Below are positions 8,275 through 16,430 of a DNA stretch of 64,000 bases, piece by piece. This stretch comes from Verrucomicrobia subdivision 3 bacterium UBA693 (GTDB lineage Bacteria > Verrucomicrobiota > Verrucomicrobiia > Limisphaerales > UBA8199), in contig DBMR01000059.1 of assembly GCA_002298785.1 (NCBI GenBank), positions 62,001-126,000 of the forward strand. The letters run 5' to 3'. The first letter of the stretch is position 1; each line of letters opens with the position of its first letter. The notes beneath the pieces are model-generated. The model was not told the origin of the DNA. It did not search any database and was given only the letters and a program-made list of their open reading frames with translations. The translations under genes were made by a program, and so were the position numbers.

Positions 8275-8771
8275 GAAGCTTCCCGGGCCGGGCGCATGAG
8301 TTCGCCTTTTACCTTGTCCAGGATGCCGTTGACGAATTTGCCGCTGTCCTGGGTGGAAAATTTTTTCGCGATATCCACCGCCTCGTTGATGCTAACCACC
8401 GGGGGGATGTCATCGCGATGGAGCATTTCGTAAATCGCCAGGCGCAGAATGTTGCGATCCACGGCGGCAATGCGGTGGAGTTCCCAATTTACCGCGTGTT
8501 TCTTGATTACTTCGTCGGCCTCGGCACTGAACTCGAGCGCGCCGCGAATCAGCGGGTCCGCGAACAACCGCACGGCGGCTTCCTCGGTGGTGGGTGGTGG
8601 CAATTCCACCGGCTGTCCCCAATTCGCCACGCCTTTGTCTTCGGCAATGGCCGCAGCGCGCTGTGACTCCCAAAACTGGTTCAGCGCGGCATCAAGATCA
8701 TCCGGGCGGTTCAGCTCATGTTGAAACAAGAACTGCACGGCGCGCTCACGCGCTTCTCGTCGTTTTCCCAT
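8271..8771 (-). CDS. nusB: Transcription antitermination factor NusB
   Basis: All-helical RNA-binding protein that, with NusE (S10), recognises boxA RNA in antitermination complexes on rRNA operons. The N-terminal KRREARERAVQFLFQHEL and the C-terminal DRNILRLAIYEMLHRDDIPPVVSINEAVDIAKKFS are the family's two signatures; the segment continues with DSGKFVNGILDKV. Length 166 residues with a slightly expanded middle (about 40-90). First gene of the nusB-PHP-ftsY-ribD-ribE run. It lies 83 bases from the upstream membrane-protein gene, so a promoter may sit there, but I saw no clear -35/-10 pair. Confidence 0.95.
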   Translation of the reverse strand: MGKRREARERAVQFLFQHELNRPDDLDAALNQFWESQRAAAIAEDKGVANWGQPVELPPPTTEEAAVRLFADPLIRGALEFSAEADEVIKKHAVNWELHRIAAVDRNILRLAIYEMLHRDDIPPVVSINEAVDIAKKFSTQDSGKFVNGILDKVKGELMRPAREAS

Positions 8772-8854
8772 CCTTTAACAATGGCGCAGAAAGCAGCTTC
8801 ATGAAACTAAAAACTGCATGCCGGTGGGCTTGGCCAGGCTGCCGCGATCGGGCG

Positions 8855-10417
8855 CTATTCGGTTTCCGGCTTCGGCGGGTGCTGCGCCAGCCAGGCTTTC
8901 CAAAGCCCAAGTTCCACGTAAAGTTCCAGGAACACACCGGGACGCAGCTCGTAGTAGCCGGTCATGAGGTGGGTCTTGGCTTCGTCGAGGTGGGCTGCGA
9001 ACTTTGCCCCGACCACCATGATGGGGGCGTAAGGGTCGGTCGGCAAAGCATCCCACCACCCCACGCGCCGTAGTGAGCGCAGATAGTAGGGCAATGGCCA
9101 ATAGTCGCCTTCCCAGCCAATTACTTTGACCAGAGTATTGGTGCCCTCAGGTGAGGCCTGGATGAGGCTCTGTACCTGAGCAGTCAGGCGCAGCAGATCG
9201 GGCGAGGTATGCGCATAGACAAAGGGGTTGCGCCGGTCCGCCGCGTAGGTCTGGGAAGCTTGCACGGCCTGCCAGGCCAGATGTCCCGCCAAACCTAATC
9301 CGATTAGTACGACAGCGGATTTCGCGAACCGCGTCCGGGCAGTTTTCAACAGTACCTCCATGCCGACACCAGCCAGAAGAATGGCACCATGCCAAAACCC
9401 GAGCATGCACCACGGCGTTTTGTACGGAATGACCGTATACACCGCGCTCAGCACGGCGGCATAAATTGCAAGAAATCGGACCAGGCAAGCCCGCGCCTCT
9501 GAGAGACCCTGGCGGCGGAATCCTGCGGCTATACCCACGAGGGCCATCACGGCAATGGCCGCTTCGCTCCAGGCGGGGCCGTTGGCGACCTGATAAAAGA
9601 GCAGGCGCTGGAAATAGAAGTACCACGGCTGGATATGGGGCGACGCCCCTCCAGCACGATTCAACCAGGGCAGATAGGTGCGCAGTGAATCGAGCGGGCC
9701 TTGCGAGTTGTGGAAGAAAGAGGAAAAGAAAGCCAGTGCGACGAGACCCCACACCACAGCGGCCAGGGAGAGGTGTTTGAGGTTCACCCGCGGGAGTCTG
9801 GTCACTGGGGGAGTGGCGTCAATCCAACGGTTCCAGGCGCAATTGGCAACCAGCGCGAAGGCGACGGCGAAGAGGTTGAACACGAAAGTTTCCTTGGAGG
9901 CGTGGAACAAACCGAGGCTCGCGCCGCACAGGAGGGCCCAGCCGATCCGCCGGGTTTGCCAGTAACGCCAGCCGGTGCCGAGGGCCAGGCCGGCGAAAGT
10001 CACAAAGAGAATCTCGTGAACGTAATAGCGACTGTAATAGACGAACGCGGGAGATACCGCGAGGAACAGCCCTCCCCAAAGGCAGGCGGTCCGGCCCAAC
10101 CCATCCCACAGCAATGCGGTGGCGAGAATCAGGATGAGTCCAAACAGGACCGTGGTCGAACGGAGAGCGGCTTCTCCAGAAACCGCACCGCCTGGACCGG
10201 GGTAGAGCCTGGTCCAGGCGAGGGTGAAGTAAGGAAGGGTTGGCCCGTGGTATTCGTGGGGGTCGTAACGGTAGGTCCCCGTTTCCGCGAGCGTCCCGAA
10301 TTTTATGGCATTGACGGCTTCGTCATTGTGCATCGGCCGTTGGGCCAGATTCGGCCAGCGGAGACCGAGACCCACGCCCACCAACAAAAGCAACCACAAC
10401 CAAAGCCATCTGCTCAT
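8855..10417 (-). CDS. GT-C-like polytopic membrane protein (Agl23/TIGR03663-like)
   Basis: A 520-residue protein with about ten hydrophobic segments through residue 400 and a soluble C-terminal domain. The first extracytoplasmic loop carries RPMHNDEAVNAIKF and DPHEYHGPTLPYF. These acidic/histidine loops are hallmarks of lipid-phosphate-sugar-dependent GT-C glycosyltransferases (PMT/ArnT relatives) and in particular of the family annotated 'flippase activity-associated protein Agl23'. The likely job is adding a sugar from a polyprenyl donor to an envelope acceptor. Donor and acceptor are unknown. It starts 5 bases after the discoidin-like gene, with which it is presumably co-transcribed. Confidence 0.75.
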   Translation of the reverse strand: MSRWLWLWLLLLVGVGLGLRWPNLAQRPMHNDEAVNAIKFGTLAETGTYRYDPHEYHGPTLPYFTLAWTRLYPGPGGAVSGEAALRSTTVLFGLILILATALLWDGLGRTACLWGGLFLAVSPAFVYYSRYYVHEILFVTFAGLALGTGWRYWQTRRIGWALLCGASLGLFHASKETFVFNLFAVAFALVANCAWNRWIDATPPVTRLPRVNLKHLSLAAVVWGLVALAFFSSFFHNSQGPLDSLRTYLPWLNRAGGASPHIQPWYFYFQRLLFYQVANGPAWSEAAIAVMALVGIAAGFRRQGLSEARACLVRFLAIYAAVLSAVYTVIPYKTPWCMLGFWHGAILLAGVGMEVLLKTARTRFAKSAVVLIGLGLAGHLAWQAVQASQTYAADRRNPFVYAHTSPDLLRLTAQVQSLIQASPEGTNTLVKVIGWEGDYWPLPYYLRSLRRVGWWDALPTDPYAPIMVVGAKFAAHLDEAKTHLMTGYYELRPGVFLELYVELGLWKAWLAQHPPKPETE

Positions 10418-10422
10418 TAGGC

Positions 10423-11115
10423 CTAGCGGCCGTAGATTTCGATTTCAGTATATTCGTTCAGCGAGCTTTCCGTGCTGCCTTTGGAATAGAACCGAACATA
10501 TTGGGCTTTCACTCCCTTGGCGTTGATCAAGCGCCCTTCGTGAGTTTCGAAATATTCGCGGTCAGTCCCAACTCCCAGGCCCGAGGTGTTGTCCTGATCG
10601 TTGTTATAGACCACCTTCACATCTTTAACGAAATCCGGATCATCGGAGACCTGGACCACCACATCGTGATAGACCTTGGCAGTGTTATGCGCGTGCCAGA
10701 GTACGATGGCAAATAGTTCCTTCGGCGCGCCGAGATCGATCTGGACCCATTGCGTGCCTTTGCGCAAGAAGATAATGCTCTGATCTGAGGCTTCTTTGTC
10801 CCCGTCAATGATCTTGGCGAGCGTGTCGGCCGTGGCGTTCTTATCACTGCTGGTTAGTTTCTTACCCGGGGCGAGGTTGGAAAGCCCGGCTGGGACCATC
10901 ATGGCCGGACGAGGCTTGTCTGATAGGGGTTCGACATAGGAGCTAAGCTGGATGTCTTTAGGCGTGCCTTTGAAGCCCGGGGAGGGGAGCTTTAACTCCA
11001 GCGGTACCAGGTTCTTAGCGTCCTCGGCCTGAGCTGCCAGGCCCATGACCAGGAGCAGTGACAACGTAAGCGGAGCCGCAGCCCCGCGCGCAAACGAATG
11101 CATGATGGTTTTCAT
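10423..11115 (-). CDS. Secreted discoidin-like (F5/8 type C) domain protein
   Basis: A 230-residue exported protein. Residues 5-30 form a signal peptide ending near AAQAEDAK. The C-terminal 140 residues resemble a galactose-binding/discoidin fold: LAKIIDGDKEASDQS, TQWVQIDLGAPKELFAIVLWHAH, VVVQVSDDPDF, and a final QYVRFYSKGST..NEYTEIEIYGR strand pair. Such domains bind carbohydrate or cell-surface ligands. A tail of this type is normally attached to an enzyme, but here it stands alone after an unassigned 60-residue N-terminal segment. It precedes the GT-C-like gene by 5 bases, suggesting an envelope-glycan role. No ligand can be named. Confidence 0.75.
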   Translation of the reverse strand: MKTIMHSFARGAAAPLTLSLLLVMGLAAQAEDAKNLVPLELKLPSPGFKGTPKDIQLSSYVEPLSDKPRPAMMVPAGLSNLAPGKKLTSSDKNATADTLAKIIDGDKEASDQSIIFLRKGTQWVQIDLGAPKELFAIVLWHAHNTAKVYHDVVVQVSDDPDFVKDVKVVYNNDQDNTSGLGVGTDREYFETHEGRLINAKGVKAQYVRFYSKGSTESSLNEYTEIEIYGR

Positions 11116-11276
11116 TTATTTAGATTTCTGAAATCAGACTGCCGTAAAACGATGGTATTAAATCAAATTCAGGTCGCGGGACAAGCCCGTTTACCATGAA
11201 ATGCAGACGGAACTCACGTGCCGGGTATTCATGCCGAACGCCCGGCCGTCGACGCGGCTGTCCCAGCTAAGCGCAC

Positions 11277-13463
11277 TCAGGCGAATTGCAGTTTCGTCGT
11301 GGGCGCCTCGACATCCCAGCCTCGAGGCGGCTTGCTATTAATAGACGAGACATCTTTGATCGAGATTTGGCGCCCGATGGTTTTGGGTCCTTTCACTTCG
11401 ATTTCGGACGGGTTGCAGGTTTGCTGGTTTATCTTTTGATAGGGAGCGGGCTTGTATTTGATGAACAGTTCAGCAGGCGTTTCGGGCTCAAAGAACAGGA
11501 TTTTGCTCTTCTGCGGGATACAATGATAGATCTTGGTCAGAATCGTGCCTCCGAACGTAAAACGCTTCAGGTAGGTCGCTTCGCGGTTGGTATAGGCGAG
11601 CGTAAACACCCGCTCACGCTCCGGTAAGCCGCAGTAGACCAAATCCGGACCTACGAACAACTTCTCCGGTAACTCTACCACCTGGTAATGGCCGTCCCGG
11701 AACACCAGCAGCAGTTTGTCGAATTTGGTGCACTCGAGGCGAAATTCCTCCGCGGTGACTTTGTAACCCACGTAACCACTTTCGCGATCATAGGCCACCT
11801 TGAACGCCTTGAACGCCACTTCGCGTGCATCCACCTCGTCGTAGCGGCTGGACTTGGTCAAACGCGGATAAATCGGGCCGTACTTTTCCAGGAGCGCCTC
11901 CAAGTGACCGATGGCGTACTTGATCAAGTTCTTGAGGTTCTTGCGCGTCTCCGCCAGGTCTCCCTTCACCTGTTCCATTTCCTGGCGGTGCTTGTTGATG
12001 TCGAACAGCGAGATGCGGCGAATCCGCACTTGCAGCAAACGGTCTACATCCGGATCAGTGAGTTCGCGAACCAGCTCCTTGGCGAATGGCTTGAACCCTT
12101 CATATACCGCCGCAAAGACGGCCTCATTCGTTTTGCATTGCTCGATCTTTTTGTAGAGCCGCTCCTCGATGAAGATCCTTTCCAGGGTGCGAAAATGCAG
12201 TTCTTCCAGGAGTTTGTGTTCCTTGATCTCCAACTCTTTCTTCAAGATGGCCACCAGTTGATCGGTGTTCTCCCGCAACACTTCCGAAACCGTCATTTCC
12301 GCCGGGCGATTGTTGCGAATCACCGTGATGCGGCTGGCGATCGTGACTTCGCAATCGGTGAACGCGTAGAGCGCATCGACCAGTTGGTCGGCGCTGACGC
12401 CACTGGGAGCCCGCACCTCGATCTCCACTTCTTCAGAAGTGAAATCGTTGATGCTCTTAATCTTAATTTTGCCTTTTCGTGAGGCGTCCTCAATGGAGCC
12501 AATCAGCGAATCGGTCGTGGTGGTCGGCGGAATCTCCTTGATGAGGACCGTCGATTCATCCTTGACCTTGATGCGTGCGCGCACCTTGATCTGACCGGCT
12601 CCGTCCTTGTATTCCCGGGCATCCATGAGCCCTCCGGTTTGGAAATCCGGCAGGCATTTGAATGGCTGCTTTTTCAAGATGGCAATTTGCGCCTGCAACA
12701 ACTCGGGGAAGTTGTGCGGCAGGATGCGAGAGGACATTCCAACGGCAATGCCTTCGGTGCCCAGCATCAGGAGCACGGGCAGCTTACTCGGCAGGGAAAC
12801 CGGTTCATCCCGGCGCCCGTCATAACTTGGTACCAGTTCCGTGATCTCGTCGTTGAAGAGTTCGGTGCGTGCCAGTTCCGTAAGGCGGCATTCAATATAT
12901 CGTGACGCGGCAGCGGGATCGCCTGTGAAAATGTTGCCGTAGTTTCCCTGGCCCTCGATCAAGTAACGCTTGTTCGTGAGCACCACAATCGCATCATCGA
13001 TTGAGGCGTTGCCGTGGGGATGGTACTTCATCGTCTCCCCAGTCACGTTGGCCACCTTCATCAGGCGTCCGTCGTCCATCTGATGCAGCGCCCAGAGAAT
13101 CCGGCGTTGGACTGGTTTCAAACCGTCGGCCAGAGCGGGAATCGCCCGGTCCCGAATGACGTACGAGGCGTAATCGAGAAAGCTGCGATTAACGCGATGG
13201 TGCAGCGGCAATTCGATCTTGCCGGGAACAAACGGATGATGCACGACGGCGGTCGGCAAGTTTTCCGCCTGCACGTGAGATTCTCCCGCAGGCAAGGATT
13301 CAGGTTTGCCATTCCCGGCGTCACCATTTGTTGGTGGAGCACCTTCCGCCGGTTTGGTGGCCGTGGGGGACTTGCCAGGTCCGGCAGCTTTCGCAGCAGC
13401 CGACCCGGCGATAGGTAGTTCCGGTTGATCTGGGTTTTTTTCAGGTTTTGAGGCCATGGACAA
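11277..13463 (-). CDS. parC: DNA topoisomerase IV subunit A (ParC-like, lacks pinwheel C-terminus)
   Basis: DNA breakage-reunion subunit of a type IIA topoisomerase. Core motifs are SFLDYASYVIRDRAIPALAD, KPVQRRILWALHQM, GETMKYHPHGNASIDDAIV and the active site AASRYIECRL with catalytic Tyr189. Compared with GyrA (Tyr122) the tyrosine is displaced by an N-terminal extension of about 75 residues rich in Ala, Pro, Gly and Lys, which looks disordered. No GyrA-box is present and little follows the coiled-coil gate, so the DNA-wrapping beta-pinwheel is missing or minimal. This supports a topo IV-like decatenase rather than gyrase. It lies 41 bases after the ParE-like gene. Confidence 0.88.
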   Translation of the reverse strand: MSMASKPEKNPDQPELPIAGSAAAKAAGPGKSPTATKPAEGAPPTNGDAGNGKPESLPAGESHVQAENLPTAVVHHPFVPGKIELPLHHRVNRSFLDYASYVIRDRAIPALADGLKPVQRRILWALHQMDDGRLMKVANVTGETMKYHPHGNASIDDAIVVLTNKRYLIEGQGNYGNIFTGDPAAASRYIECRLTELARTELFNDEITELVPSYDGRRDEPVSLPSKLPVLLMLGTEGIAVGMSSRILPHNFPELLQAQIAILKKQPFKCLPDFQTGGLMDAREYKDGAGQIKVRARIKVKDESTVLIKEIPPTTTTDSLIGSIEDASRKGKIKIKSINDFTSEEVEIEVRAPSGVSADQLVDALYAFTDCEVTIASRITVIRNNRPAEMTVSEVLRENTDQLVAILKKELEIKEHKLLEELHFRTLERIFIEERLYKKIEQCKTNEAVFAAVYEGFKPFAKELVRELTDPDVDRLLQVRIRRISLFDINKHRQEMEQVKGDLAETRKNLKNLIKYAIGHLEALLEKYGPIYPRLTKSSRYDEVDAREVAFKAFKVAYDRESGYVGYKVTAEEFRLECTKFDKLLLVFRDGHYQVVELPEKLFVGPDLVYCGLPERERVFTLAYTNREATYLKRFTFGGTILTKIYHCIPQKSKILFFEPETPAELFIKYKPAPYQKINQQTCNPSEIEVKGPKTIGRQISIKDVSSINSKPPRGWDVEAPTTKLQFA

Positions 13464-13504
13464 AATCTAAGTTGGTAGCAAGTAGAAGCGCGCGTATTCC
13501 CGGA

Positions 13505-15334
13505 CTAATCCTCCACAGGGACGACCAGGTTCTCCATGATATAATCTTTGCGCTCGGGCGTGTTCTTGCCCATGTAAAAAGTGAGGATACCGGAAACATC
13601 CATTTTGGTGGCGTACTCCACCTGGCTCAATCGCATATCTTTACCGATGAATTGCTTAAACTCCGACGGGGAAATTTCGCCCAGCCCTTTGAACCGGGTG
13701 ATCTCAGGGTTTTTGCCCAGTTTGGAAGCGGCCACGTCCCGTTCCACTTCCGAATAGCAGTAAATGGTCTGCTCCTTATTGCGCACGCGGAAGAGTGGCG
13801 TCTCCAGCACATAGAGATGCCCGTCGTGAACAAGTTGTTCGAAGAACCGAAAAAAATAGGTGATGAGCAAATTACGAATGTGGAGGCCGTCCACGTCCGC
13901 ATCGGTGGCCAGGATCACTTTCTCGTACCGTAGGTTTTCAAGGTTGTCTTCGATATCCAGGCTGCGCATCAGGTTATACAATTCGTCATTCTTGTACACG
14001 ACATCGCGCTTGAGATCCCACACGTTTAAAGGTTTGCCTTTCAGCACGAAAACCGCCTGCGAGTTTACGTCGCGGCAGCTTACGATTGAACCGGCCGCGG
14101 ATTGCCCCTCAGTGAGGAACACCATGGAGCCTTTGCCTTTGCCCTTCGCCTTGTCGAAATGGGTTTTGCAATCCTTGAGTTGCGGGATGCGGAAAGTGAT
14201 GGCCTTGGCGCGTTCCCGCGCGAGCTTCTTCACCTCCTGCAGTTCTTTGCGCAACTGGCGGGTGTCCTGGACCTTGGCGAGGATCTTCTCCGCGATTTCC
14301 TTGTTCCGATGGAAAAACTGGAGCAACTCTTCCCGCACCCGGTTGACCAGGTCGGTGCGGATTTCGGTGTTGCCGAGTTTGTTTTTGGTTTGAGATTCAA
14401 ACACCGGGTCCTTGAGCCGGATCGCCACCGCGCCAACCATGCTTTCGCGCACGTCGTCTCCCTCGAACTTCTCGCGGCCATATTCATTCACAGCTTTCAG
14501 CAACCCCTCACGAAATGCGCTCAAATGCGTGCCGCCGTCCGAGGTGTATTGCCCGTTGACGAACGAGTAAAATGTTTCGCCGAACCGGCTGTTGCTGTGG
14601 GTGAAGCAAAACTCAAGCGTCTTCTCCGCGTAATGCAGCGGGGGATAAATCGGCTCGCTGCCGTCTCCCTGCAAATCCTCCATGACGAGGTCCAGGAGCC
14701 CGTTGCGGGATTGGAACAGCTTGCCGTTATAGACCAGGCGCAACCCGCTGTTGAGGTAGCTGTAATGCCGCAGGCGCTTTTCAATGTGTTCCGGTAAAAA
14801 GTCGGCGCTCTTAAAGATTTCCGGATCCGGCTCAAAGCGAATAAAGGTGCCGTCCGGTTCGTTGGTTTTGCCCTTGTTTTCCTTCTTCAAGCGGCCCTGT
14901 TTAAAGGCCGCCTCCACAAACTCGCCCTGGCGATGGCTGCGTACGAAAAACTCACGGGACAGCGCGTTCACCGCCTTGGTCCCTACGCCGTTCAATCCAA
15001 CGCTAAATTGGAATACATCGTCGTTATATTTAGCGCCGGTATTAATCTGCGAGACACATTCGACGACCTTGCCCAACGGAATGCCGCGGCCAAAATCCCG
15101 CACGCTGACGGTTCGCCCCTCGACCGTGATCTGCACCTCCCGGCCGGAACCCATGATGAACTCATCAATCGCGTTATCAATAACTTCCTTCAGCAAAATG
15201 TAGCAGCCATCGTCGTAATGCGAGCCATCCCCGATCCGGCCAATGTACATGCCGGTGCGGAGCCGGATATGTTCCAGCGAGGAAAGCGTCTTGATCTTGC
15301 TTTCGTCGTATATGTGCTTCGTGTTTTCTGCCAT
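13505..15334 (-). CDS. parE: DNA topoisomerase IV subunit B (ParE-like)
   Basis: ATPase and TOPRIM subunit of the type IIA topoisomerase encoded with the ParC-like gene. GHKL ATP-binding motifs: LLKEVIDNAIDEF, VRDFGRGIPLGK and FSVGLNGVGTKAVNALS. The TOPRIM domain has LTEGQSAAGS and ATDADVDGLHIR, followed by PLFRVRNKEQ and RFKGLGEISPSEF. The 609 residues are typical of ParE. LNGVGTKAVNALS differs from the usual GyrB LHGVGASVVNALS and is, from memory, characteristic of the Bacteroidota/Chlamydia-Verrucomicrobia ParE branch. First gene of the parE-parC pair. The 191 bases upstream, shared with a divergent small gene, must contain its promoter. Confidence 0.92.
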   Translation of the reverse strand: MAENTKHIYDESKIKTLSSLEHIRLRTGMYIGRIGDGSHYDDGCYILLKEVIDNAIDEFIMGSGREVQITVEGRTVSVRDFGRGIPLGKVVECVSQINTGAKYNDDVFQFSVGLNGVGTKAVNALSREFFVRSHRQGEFVEAAFKQGRLKKENKGKTNEPDGTFIRFEPDPEIFKSADFLPEHIEKRLRHYSYLNSGLRLVYNGKLFQSRNGLLDLVMEDLQGDGSEPIYPPLHYAEKTLEFCFTHSNSRFGETFYSFVNGQYTSDGGTHLSAFREGLLKAVNEYGREKFEGDDVRESMVGAVAIRLKDPVFESQTKNKLGNTEIRTDLVNRVREELLQFFHRNKEIAEKILAKVQDTRQLRKELQEVKKLARERAKAITFRIPQLKDCKTHFDKAKGKGKGSMVFLTEGQSAAGSIVSCRDVNSQAVFVLKGKPLNVWDLKRDVVYKNDELYNLMRSLDIEDNLENLRYEKVILATDADVDGLHIRNLLITYFFRFFEQLVHDGHLYVLETPLFRVRNKEQTIYCYSEVERDVAASKLGKNPEITRFKGLGEISPSEFKQFIGKDMRLSQVEYATKMDVSGILTFYMGKNTPERKDYIMENLVVPVED

Positions 15335-15525
15335 ACTTCGAGGGGTAAATTATGGGAACGGCGGGCGCTTCTGCCAATCCTAAAGAAAACAATTTCTACC
15401 GGGAACCGGTCGGGCATGGCGACGGCGTTCGCGTCCGCCTGGCGGCTTCAAACAGAAAGGTTAATTTTAGCTTGAAGTGAAACTCGGCTCGAATTACAGT
15501 AATCATGGTTTCGAAAGGTTGTATT

Positions 15526-15795
15526 ATGAAGAAAAGTGCCAGACTGGTTTGCCTGCTAACCCTGGTTTTAGGTGTCGGCATGGCGTGTGCCGCCGAAAAG
15601 ACCCAGGAGCAGACCGCCCCCACCAAAACCAAAGCTAAAACCTCCACCCCGGTGAAGTATCCGCGTGGGGTGGCTCTCAATGGTAGCATCACCGACGGGC
15701 CGTATCAGTTGATTATCATCACTGACCGGTCCATGCGCAACCGCGGTCAATCGACTGTGGGGCAGGTGATCGGCGCCTACGGAGCCAGGCGGTAA
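15526..15795 (+). CDS. Small secreted protein with ITDG/plug-like motif, paralogue 1
   Basis: An 89-residue exported protein of unknown function. The start is the ATG at 15526 (MKKSARLV), with AAAGG eight bases upstream; an ATG at 15505 would only add seven residues before the signal peptide. After a signal peptide (about residues 1-23) comes a Thr/Lys-rich linker, then a 37-residue C-terminal module beginning GSITDGPYQL. This module aligns without gaps to the end of the next gene (GVITDGANNV). Both contain a G at the same distance, followed by V and a terminal G. The shape recalls the start of a TonB-receptor plug domain (hydrophobic strand, short helix, G, helix), but no barrel follows. Confidence 0.6.
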   Translation: MKKSARLVCLLTLVLGVGMACAAEKTQEQTAPTKTKAKTSTPVKYPRGVALNGSITDGPYQLIIITDRSMRNRGQSTVGQVIGAYGARR

Positions 15796-15941
15796 GCCCC
15801 GCGGGGTTTTGACGCCGAACCTGGTCAGGTGGCATGGGCCTTCATGCCGCCACACAGGGTTTGTCGTCGGCAGTGATTACCGCCCGGGATCCTGAGTGGC
15901 CGTCGGCTTGAGGTTTTCTCAATTTGAACTAAGCTAGAGTT

Positions 15942-16265
15942 ATGAAAGCGTTCGTTTGGTTGCTGGTCCTGGCGGTGGTCGGTTTGAGTTCAGCTTACTG
16001 TTTGGCGGCAGGGGAGAAGGAGCAGAAGGCACCAAAAGAACCGTCGGTCTGTAAGTGTGCTCACCCAGAAGCCACTACCAAATTGCCAGCCGACACCAAT
16101 ATTACCAGCATCAGCACCGGTTCATTGCTGCCGCAGAAGGTTCATCGGGCAGGGGTGATTACCGACGGCGCGAATAATGTGCGGGTGCTGGACAAGAAGG
16201 ATATTCAGACCAGTGGTGCCAATAATGTTCAGGACTTGCTGCGTAAGCGCGGAATGACTCCCTAA
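15942..16265 (+). CDS. Small secreted protein with ITDG/plug-like motif, paralogue 2
   Basis: A 107-residue exported protein of unknown function. A signal peptide spans residues 1-22 (FVWLLVLAVVGLSSAYCLAA). Two cysteines in CKCAH sit in the linker. The C-terminal 37 residues start with GVITDG and continue NNVRVLDKKDIQTSGANNV then DLLRKRG. They align gap-free with the C-terminus of the gene 146 bases upstream. The V-x-V...DI..SGA..V.DLLR..G spacing resembles the beginning of TonB-dependent receptor plug domains, where the final G is usually in a PG motif. A periplasmic binding or sensing peptide is possible; the function cannot be assigned. Confidence 0.6.
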   Translation: MKAFVWLLVLAVVGLSSAYCLAAGEKEQKAPKEPSVCKCAHPEATTKLPADTNITSISTGSLLPQKVHRAGVITDGANNVRVLDKKDIQTSGANNVQDLLRKRGMTP

Positions 16266-16430
16266 ACCACGGTTCCTTTAGGTAAGAATCCCATCTGAGC
16301 TGGTCGAGGCGCCTCTAATTCAGATCGGCTCTCCGACGTTCCCACATGCCCCGGGCGGGCGGCGCTTGCCATTTCCGGCGGAAAAGTTTCTGCTCGCCCA
16401 CCGACGGTTGAATGAGGACAATCCCCCGCG

